From: Microthrixaceae bacterium
GTDB lineage: Bacteria; Actinomycetota; Acidimicrobiia; Acidimicrobiales; Acidimicrobilacustridaceae
DNA: 7,248 bases
Assembly: GCA_947455015.1 (NCBI GenBank)
Contig: CANGMY010000070.1
Location: forward strand, 1-7,248
Direction of reading: 5' to 3'
The notes under the pieces: model-generated
Told to the model about the DNA's origin: nothing
The model's input: only the letters and a program-made list of their open reading frames with translations
Databases searched by the model: none
Part shown: positions 1-4,275 of the stretch, piece after piece
Numbering within the stretch: the first letter of the stretch is position 1
How the letters are laid out: every line of letters begins with the position of its first letter
Translations under genes and position numbers: made by a program

Positions 1-1
1 A

Positions 2-64
2 GCGATTGTGGTTGGCGCCGGTGTGCTGTTCCTTAAGTACCGCAAGAAGCCAACGAGAAGCTGA
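2..64 (+). CDS. C-terminal end of a membrane-anchored protein (5' truncated by window edge)
   Basis: Only the last 20 codons and the TGA stop (62-64) are inside the window. They read as a hydrophobic stretch, AIVVGAGVLFL, followed by a basic tail, KYRKKPTRS. This is the usual layout of a C-terminal membrane anchor with a positive-inside cytoplasmic tail, so the bulk of the protein is probably outside the membrane. The next gene starts 5 bases after the stop on the same strand, so the two are very likely cotranscribed. In actinobacteria, relatives of that next gene are, to my recollection, often near CopC, YcnI or SCO1-type copper genes. The YcnI and CopC families commonly end in one such helix, so either is a reasonable candidate. 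That identity is inference; the visible piece is too short to name. Confidence 0.7.
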   Translation, partial: AIVVGAGVLFLKYRKKPTRS

Positions 65-69
65 GCCTC

Positions 70-1089
70 TTGACCACTCTTGTGCGTCGAATCAGTCTTG
101 TTCTTGCGATCGCGATTGCGTTCGTTTGTTCAAGCACGACTGCAGCGAGTGCGCTTTCACTTCATGCCACCGATTGGCAGTCATCCATCATCTCGATTGT
201 GCCGACAACTGATGCGGTGAGCATCGACGTTCTCAATGGTGGCGAAGCGCTTCGACTCACAGCGAAACCAGGCCACACGGTGCTCATCTTGGGCTATCGC
301 AACGAGCCGTATTTGCGGATTACCGCCGACGGCGAGGTGCAGGCGAATCTCAAGTCCCCCACCTGGTGGTCCAACAAGACCGGCACCGGTTCAGGATCCA
401 TTCCCGACTCCGCCGACCCAGCCGCAGAACCTGAATGGTCGACGATTGGCAGCAATGGTTCGGTGGCGTGGCACGACCACCGCATCCACGCCATGCCTGG
501 CGTCACGACGGGAACCGACTGGACCGTGCTTGTCTCGGTTGACGACATGCCGCTCGTCATTCGTGGTCAGCTCACCAAGCTTCCTTCACACGGCCCAGTT
601 CTCGAGTTACTGCTCGCCATTGTGGTTGCAGCCATGATCGTGATCCTGGGCTTCCGCAGGGCATGGACCATCTGCTTGGTCTCCGTGCTCTTCGGCGCTG
701 CCCTGGCCATCGTCGTGGCACTTGGCGGATGGGCTGCTACCCCCTCCGGCTTTACCCATCCGTGGTTGCCGCTTCTCGCGTCGGTTCTCGCCGGAGCGCT
801 GGCTGTCGGAAGCGTTCTTCTTCGCAATGCCTCTCGGCGTCTCCGAGTCACCACCATGGTGGGCGCGCTAGCCGCATTGGCGTGGTGGGTCGCTCTGAAT
901 TTCTCAGCGCTCACCGCCGTCTTCGTACCAAACACGTTCGCCGCCGGCGTCGTCCGGTTTGTCGTTGGCCTTGGCTTGGGCATCGTGGTTGGTGTCGCGG
1001 TCGTGATCGTCGTTAGCGGTGGCTTCACCGACCTCAACGAACACGATCAGGCAGTTGTCGACACAGGGAACGGCACAGCATCGGTCTGA
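70..1089 (+). CDS. Exported polytopic membrane protein with WHDHR motif, possible copper-related function
   Basis: A 339-residue protein of unknown function. Residues 1-28 form a signal peptide (basic start, hydrophobic core, ASA near 27). An extracytoplasmic domain follows (about 29-175), with GYRNEPYLRI at 75-84 and WHDHRIH at 134-140. Four or five membrane helices then lie roughly at 178-195, 199-222, 231-251, 260-283 and 285-316, ahead of a short polar tail. I recognise the EPYLR...WHDHR layout as a conserved actinobacterial membrane protein usually encoded beside copper-handling genes. The clustered His and Asp residues (135-140) could bind metal, which is inference. The TTG at 70 has GAGAAG 9 bases upstream and lies 5 bases from the previous stop. 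GTG at 82 is an alternative that keeps the signal peptide. The 3' end overlaps the convergent sigma-factor gene by 43 bases. Confidence 0.82.
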   Translation: MTTLVRRISLVLAIAIAFVCSSTTAASALSLHATDWQSSIISIVPTTDAVSIDVLNGGEALRLTAKPGHTVLILGYRNEPYLRITADGEVQANLKSPTWWSNKTGTGSGSIPDSADPAAEPEWSTIGSNGSVAWHDHRIHAMPGVTTGTDWTVLVSVDDMPLVIRGQLTKLPSHGPVLELLLAIVVAAMIVILGFRRAWTICLVSVLFGAALAIVVALGGWAATPSGFTHPWLPLLASVLAGALAVGSVLLRNASRRLRVTTMVGALAALAWWVALNFSALTAVFVPNTFAAGVVRFVVGLGLGIVVGVAVVIVVSGGFTDLNEHDQAVVDTGNGTASV

Positions 1090-1838
1090 GTTGATTGGTC
1101 TTTGCGGTCGGGGACTGTTCCGTACTGACCGGTAATCGAACGACGCAGTTCATGAAGCGCATCCGTGCGAAGTTGGCTCACTCTCGAGCGAGTCACACCG
1201 AGTTCGCTCGCGATCTCTGCCGTTGTCTGACCATCAACGAATTGCCCGAGAATCACGCGGCGCTGACGCGGAGAGAGCCCGTCGATCGCTCGATGCAAAT
1301 AGGCGAGAAGTTCAGCCTGCTCGAGCATGTCGACCACATCGAGTTGTGCACGATCGACGAGTTCCTCGCCGCGGAAGGGCGCACCGGCGTCATCGCTCTG
1401 ACCGTGATCGAGTCGACTAACTGTGCTGGTTTCAACAAGAGCCTTGACTTTGAGGACATGCTCAGGAGTGCTGCCTGATTCTGCAGCAAGTTCTTCCGTT
1501 GTTGGTCGCCGTCCATATCGAGCGGTGAGCGAGTTTTCGACCATCTCAATTCGGCGCGCTGCAGCGCGAAGTGATCGTGGCGCCCAATCATCAGCGCGTA
1601 CGGCATCGAGCACCGCTCCTCGAATACGCAGTGCGACAAATCGTTCGAAAGGAACGCCTCGTGCCGGATCGAATCTCCACGCCGCTTCAACAACGCCGAG
1701 CGCTCCGGCTCGAATCAATTCCGCTCGCTCGACATGGCGAGGAAAGTTCGCGGCAATGGACGCCACCACTTTGGGAACGACCTCGAGCCCCCTGTCCACC
1801 AACGCCGCCACTTCGGGATCCATCGATTTCCCGTTCAT
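1047..1838 (-). CDS. RNA polymerase sigma factor, sigma-28 (FliA/WhiG) type
   Basis: A 263-residue alternative sigma factor of the sigma-70 family, group 3. It would direct RNA polymerase to a dedicated promoter set. In numbering from the chosen ATG, region 2 spans about 20-85 (with RAELIRAGALGVVEAAWRFD and the GVPFERFVALRIRGAVLDAVR core). Region 3 covers about 86-140 (RRPTTEELA near 110-118). Region 4 spans about 182-234 (LSPRQRRVI, then the helix-turn-helix TTAEIASELGVTRSRVSQL). The order FERFVALRIRGAVLD...W.PRSLR is typical of FliA/WhiG rather than the ECF class. The reading frame is open to an ATG at 1910, but I chose 1838: it has a strong AAGGGGGAG ribosome site, and the extra 24 codons fall on hairpins and contain AGG and GGA codons. 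No flagellar or sporulation gene and no anti-sigma gene is in the window, so the regulon is unknown. Confidence 0.9.
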   Translation of the reverse strand: MNGKSMDPEVAALVDRGLEVVPKVVASIAANFPRHVERAELIRAGALGVVEAAWRFDPARGVPFERFVALRIRGAVLDAVRADDWAPRSLRAAARRIEMVENSLTARYGRRPTTEELAAESGSTPEHVLKVKALVETSTVSRLDHGQSDDAGAPFRGEELVDRAQLDVVDMLEQAELLAYLHRAIDGLSPRQRRVILGQFVDGQTTAEIASELGVTRSRVSQLRTDALHELRRSITGQYGTVPDRKDQSTQTDAVPFPVSTTA

Positions 1839-1842
1839 CTGA

Positions 1843-1851
1843 CTCCCCCTT
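1843..1851 (-). promoter_or_regulatory. Ribosome binding site deciding the sigma-factor start
   Basis: On the minus strand this reads AAGGGGGAG, followed by TCAG and then the ATG at 1838. It is the best Shine-Dalgarno match near any gene in the window and favours the 263-residue start over the ATG at 1910. Confidence 0.75.
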
Positions 1852-1865
1852 CGTGCTTTCGCACG
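1852..1865 (-). promoter_or_regulatory. GAAA-tetraloop hairpin directly before the sigma-gene ribosome site
   Basis: On the minus strand, CGTGC-GAAA-GCACG is a perfect 5-base-pair stem capped by a GNRA tetraloop. Its 3' foot touches the AAGGGGGAG ribosome site, so folding could set access of ribosomes to the message. This is read directly from the sequence; a regulatory role is inference. Confidence 0.5.
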
Positions 1866-1877
1866 CTCCCGCATCCA

Positions 1878-1904
1878 GAGGTCGGCGAAACCTCCCCTTT
1901 CGCC
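1878..1904 (-). promoter_or_regulatory. Two overlapping, mutually exclusive hairpins in the sigma-gene leader
   Basis: Hairpin A (1884-1904) reads GGCGAAA-GGGGAGG-TTTCGCC on the minus strand: a perfect 7-base-pair stem whose 7-base loop resembles a ribosome binding site. Hairpin B (1878-1894) reads GAGGT-TTCGCCG-ACCTC and uses part of A's loop and one arm, so the two cannot both form fully. When A forms, CCTCT at 1877-1881 is free and is complementary, with one G-T wobble, to AGGGG of the real ribosome site (1846-1850). That layout would suit a translation switch. I could not match it to a riboswitch family I know, and no covariation data are available here. Confidence 0.4.
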
Positions 1905-1953
1905 GTCCATCCCCGCAACCCTTTATTGCCGGGTCGACACCCTAGGAACGCGC

Positions 1954-2031
1954 GCGGACCATTTTCTGGTCACCCCGGCCCATTTTTTTGAGTCGTCCGG
2001 ACCAGATTTCCTGGCTGCCAGATTTCCAAAG
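1954..2031. repeat. Three copies of a CCA(GA)TTTCC-type element upstream of the sigma gene
   Basis: CCAGATTTCC occurs exactly twice, at 2002-2011 and 2018-2027, with a 16-base period. A looser third copy, CCATTTTC, lies at 1959-1966, with GCGGACCA before it, matching CCGGACCA before the middle copy. The left copy is a clean dyad (GACCA-5-TGGTC, 1957-1971). CTGG-CTG-CCAG (2011-2021) and the palindrome GTCCGGAC (1995-2002) sit inside the array. These could be operator half-sites for a regulator of the sigma gene, or could fold at the 3' end of the upstream message. The stretch 1839-2034 has no gene; beyond this array it holds the leader hairpins listed separately and a weak possible -10 box, TAGGGT on the minus strand at 1939-1944. 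Confidence 0.5.
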
Positions 2032-2034
2032 GGA

Positions 2035-3027
2035 TTAAAGGCCGGTTTCGCCCTCAAAAACCGCAGCCCTCACGCCCCGACGAGCGAGCTCAGAGAGGAA
2101 TGCCAGGGAATCGACCGACTCGGCCAGCCCCGCCGCTCCGAATCGCTTGAGCGAGCCCTCAACGATGAATCGGCACGCAACCGCAGCGACAGCGCCTGCG
2201 GCAACCGCTGGTCGATCCATCGCCCCGTAGACGAGCACCGAACCACGACCATCGGTACGCCCACGCACTTCAACGCGAACGGCTCCTGGCCCGCCCTCAG
2301 GGTCGGTGGGCCAAAGCATTGGAAGTCGAGCAGTCAGTCGATCTCGACGAGTCGCCGAGACACGCGAAGTGACGCGACGGACCCCCGGGAATGCCGGGAC
2401 GATGACGAGTGCATCGGGAAGTTCTGCTCGGTAGCAATCCTGCGGACCGATGGGATCTGGGAACCAACACAGTTCGCGTCCGGAACCGCCAGGACGCGCA
2501 TCCCACGATCCGTCACGCCAATCGATTGCACCGCGTCCGAGTGCACGATGATGTTGACGCGCGCACGCCGGTCCACCAGTGCCTGATTTCGCGATGTGGA
2601 TTTCGTCGACGTGTTCGAATTTTTTTGCAGCATGCGCAGCAAGGACGCACGTGAGTCCTGGAGCGAACCCGGCGCCGATCACCACGTGCACGTTGCGCTC
2701 ACGCGCATGCTGATCGAGCGCCAAAAGCGCCCGAACATCGGTGAGATCGTCGGTTGTACTCACGACATGAATGCCCCGCCGAACAAACTGTTCCGCGACG
2801 TGTGCTTGCGTTCGTGCCGGGCCAGCCAACACAACGACGTCGACGTCGAGCGGATCATCGAGTGCACCGCGGTCGATCGTCGCGCGATCTCCGAGACTGT
2901 TCGCAACCACCTCGACGCGATTGCGTCGTTCGTCGCGAAGCACAACCTGGTCGTCGTCAGTCGAGACAAGTTGACGAGCGAGACGCGCGCCAACCGCGCC
3001 AACACCCAAAATTCCGATGCGAGCCAT
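2035..3027 (-). CDS. Saccharopine dehydrogenase-like NAD(P)-binding Rossmann protein
   Basis: A 330-residue protein. Residues 3-20 hold the dinucleotide-binding fold (RIGILGVGAVG, with the glycine motif GVGAVG at 8-13). Strand-loop pieces VDVVVLAGPA (about 61-70) and GIHVVSTTDDL (about 85-95) follow. GAGFAPGL at 118-125 matches the G..PG turn of the saccharopine dehydrogenase/short NADP-oxidoreductase group. The C-terminal half (YGAMDRPAVAAGAVAAVA near 267-284) fits the substrate or dimer domain of that group. Substrate and reaction are unknown; no lysine-biosynthesis partner is nearby. The frame stays open upstream to a TTG at 3141. I chose the ATG at 3027 because the Rossmann strand begins there, and because the small ORF's TGA ends 1 base before it, so translation is probably coupled. 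That would explain the absence of a ribosome site. Confidence 0.8.
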   Translation of the reverse strand: MARIGILGVGAVGARLARQLVSTDDDQVVLRDERRNRVEVVANSLGDRATIDRGALDDPLDVDVVVLAGPARTQAHVAEQFVRRGIHVVSTTDDLTDVRALLALDQHARERNVHVVIGAGFAPGLTCVLAAHAAKKFEHVDEIHIAKSGTGGPACARQHHRALGRGAIDWRDGSWDARPGGSGRELCWFPDPIGPQDCYRAELPDALVIVPAFPGVRRVTSRVSATRRDRLTARLPMLWPTDPEGGPGAVRVEVRGRTDGRGSVLVYGAMDRPAVAAGAVAAVACRFIVEGSLKRFGAAGLAESVDSLAFLSELARRGVRAAVFEGETGL

Positions 3028-3028
3028 A

Positions 3029-3166
3029 TCAGTCGAGACCGGGTCCGGAGAGTTCGCGCCATCCACCTGATCGGGGTGGGGCAACACCCGATCCGCGGAG
3101 CCGAACGGCGGCGGCGACAAGCGCCCCCATGCCGATGGCAACCATGGCCCGTCGGATCATCTTCAT
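3029..3166 (-). CDS. Small ORF (45 aa) between tRNA-Ile and the Rossmann gene; DLW-39-like candidate
   Basis: A 45-codon frame with ATG at 3166 (a second in-frame ATG lies at 3160) and TGA at 3029-3031. Residues 1-7 are basic (MKMIRRA). Residues 8-21 are a hydrophobic helix (about MVAIGMGALVAAAV), followed by a basic LR and a polar tail with GGWRELS around 34-40. In Streptomyces and relatives a roughly 39-residue protein family called DLW-39 sits in the same gyrA/DUF3566/tRNA neighbourhood. It has a short N-terminal hydrophobic helix and a C-terminal tryptophan motif, so this is a plausible divergent member, from memory and not confirmed. Third codon positions are GC-rich, as in the neighbours. 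It starts 2 bases after the mature tRNA end and stops 1 base before the next ATG. That tight fit is the main evidence that it is real. Confidence 0.55.
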   Translation of the reverse strand: MKMIRRAMVAIGMGALVAAAVRLRGSGVAPPRSGGWRELSGPGLD

Positions 3167-3168
3167 CG

Positions 3169-3242
<74 letters not shown>

Positions 3243-3295
3243 GAACTGGCCGGGGCGTCACCATACCGGACCCCCCTGCAGCGGGGAAAACCGGT

Positions 3296-3826
3296 TCAGG
3301 ATCGTTGGTCTGGAGCCACCTGCGCCGTCTCGAGTTCGACCACCGTAAACCGAAGCCCGCCAAAGACTCCGGCAATGAGGTTGAACAACACGCTGGTCAC
3401 AACGGCGAACAGTGCGCCGCCCATAAAAAGCACCAACCCGGCAACCGTGGCGCCCTCGAAAACCTTGATTCCGTCGATCGTGAAGGAGCTTTCGGCCAAC
3501 AACTGGGCGAGAAAATCCTCGACCTTGCCGATACTGCCGGTCACGACTGCGCCCTGCCACAGCAACACACCAGCGACCACGATGATCATCCACAGACAGA
3601 AAGCAAAGGACAGCGACACCCGCAACATCGACCATGGGTCGAGTCGAGTGACCACGCGCTGAACCTGACGGGCCTTCACTGCCTTGGCCTGTCCCCGCCC
3701 AGCAGCGCTTGGTGGGGGTGGAGGGGAGGAGGCAGTCGTGGGCGCCGAGAAGGTCACTCCGGGCGTCTGATCGACGGTCATCGTCGAAGTGTACGCACCA
3801 CGAGACTTGGTGTCCGACAGGGTCAC
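3296..3826 (-). CDS. DUF3566 membrane protein
   Basis: A 176-residue protein of the DUF3566 family, the conserved neighbour of gyrA in actinobacteria (Rv0007 in M. tuberculosis). A Ser/Pro/Ala-rich N-terminus (about 1-45, with a run of five prolines) precedes the family core, beginning TRLDPWSMLRVSLSF near 60. The first membrane helix spans about 70-91, followed by an extracytoplasmic loop with GSIGKVEDFL. The second helix region, about 127-157, contains the characteristic VLFNLIAGVFGGL. The function is not established. GTG at 3826 overlaps the TGA of the preceding gene in a GTGA junction, indicating coupled translation. TTG at 3829 and the ATG at 3781 are alternatives, and neither has a clear ribosome site. 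It ends 53 bases before the tRNA gene. Confidence 0.88.
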   Translation of the reverse strand: MTLSDTKSRGAYTSTMTVDQTPGVTFSAPTTASSPPPPPSAAGRGQAKAVKARQVQRVVTRLDPWSMLRVSLSFAFCLWMIIVVAGVLLWQGAVVTGSIGKVEDFLAQLLAESSFTIDGIKVFEGATVAGLVLFMGGALFAVVTSVLFNLIAGVFGGLRFTVVELETAQVAPDQRS

Positions 3827-4146
3827 CAATGCCGACGAGCCCGAGCCGTGGCTCGTTCGTCGCCCAGTCGCACCACGACCTCGACCTCGGAACCTCGCAC
3901 CACAAACGACTCAAGGACTGCCCCGTTGGCCTCGGTCACTGACCCGGCGACGTCCTCGCCCTCGATCGCCCCAGCAAGCGCTGCTGCGTCGGCCGCCGAC
4001 TGCGCCCGAGCCCGTTCATCGACCTGGAGCCCGAGTCGCACCATAAGAAGTCCAACGAGCATCACGATGGCGAGGACTAACGCCGCCACGGGAACGATCT
4101 GACCCTCATCGAAGCGACAACGCCGCGCCGAGCCATGTCGGACCAT
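3823..4146 (-). CDS. TadE/TadG-like (pilin-type) small membrane protein
   Basis: A 107-residue protein with a short basic N-terminus, EGQ at 14-16, and one membrane helix (about 17-38). The signature QVDERARAQSAADAAALAGA (41-60) then follows. This is the hallmark of the TadE/TadG-like or Rv3654c-type group, linked to Flp/Tad pilus assembly and secretion loci. The remainder (61-107) is a small beta-rich domain with many charged residues. No other tad or pil gene (TadA ATPase, TadB/C, Flp) is in the window, so a pilus role is family-based inference. ATG at 4146 has a good ribosome site, AGGGGAG (4153-4159), 6 bases upstream. Its stop overlaps the DUF3566 start by 4 bases. I do not know this gene between gyrA and DUF3566 in the model actinobacteria. 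Confidence 0.75.
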   Translation of the reverse strand: MVRHGSARRCRFDEGQIVPVAALVLAIVMLVGLLMVRLGLQVDERARAQSAADAAALAGAIEGEDVAGSVTEANGAVLESFVVRGSEVEVVVRLGDERATARARRHW

Positions 4147-4275
4147 GGCGCACTCCCCTGCTGTGAATCACCCGTTTGTTCCGTTCGAAAACGGTCACCC
4201 GTGGTGAGGAACTGTCAGTGGGAGAAGTTGTGGCGGCACAAAACGCCGCGTTGATGGTGCAACGAGTGACGCGGT
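4147..4275 (-). promoter_or_regulatory. gyrA to TadE-like intergenic region with three short hairpins
   Basis: Reading on the minus strand after the gyrA stop, GCGGC-gttttgt-GCCGC (4233-4249) comes first. TCACC-acg-GGTGA (4195-4207) follows, then CCGTT-TTCG-AACGG (4181-4194), directly adjoining it and capped by a UUCG-type loop. None is followed by a T-run, so none is a textbook intrinsic terminator. The first could attenuate transcription after gyrA; the paired hairpins could be a processing or stability element ahead of the TadE-like gene. The structures are visible; their roles are inference. Confidence 0.35.

Noticed and set aside
1839..1910. 24-residue N-terminal extension of the sigma factor (ATG at 1910)
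   Set aside because: The ATG at 1838 has a far stronger ribosome site, and the extension coincides with three inverted repeats and atypical codons. It is not fully excluded.
1880..1926. Possible sigma-28 promoter (TAAA followed by a GCCGATAA-like box) upstream of the sigma gene, suggesting autoregulation
   Set aside because: TAAA is present, but the best GGCGAAAG match has three mismatches and a 17-base spacing instead of 15.
1957..1990. Intrinsic terminator formed by the GACCA/TGGTC dyad and the T7 run on the plus strand
   Set aside because: The T-run is 11 bases from the stem, the stem is only 5 base pairs, and no plus-strand gene ends here.
3028..3141. 38-residue N-terminal extension of the Rossmann protein (TTG at 3141)
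   Set aside because: It precedes the Rossmann strand with Pro/Ser-rich sequence, has no ribosome site, and overlaps the better-supported small ORF in another frame.
3270..3285. CCCC-GCTGCA-GGGG hairpin between the DUF3566 gene and the tRNA as a terminator
   Set aside because: Only four base pairs and no T-run follows; it could as easily be chance in a GC-rich gap.
3305..4102. Plus-strand open frame of 265 codons opposite the DUF3566 and TadE-like genes
   Set aside because: Low-complexity, basic translation with no domain; the opposite strand carries recognisable proteins with coupled starts.
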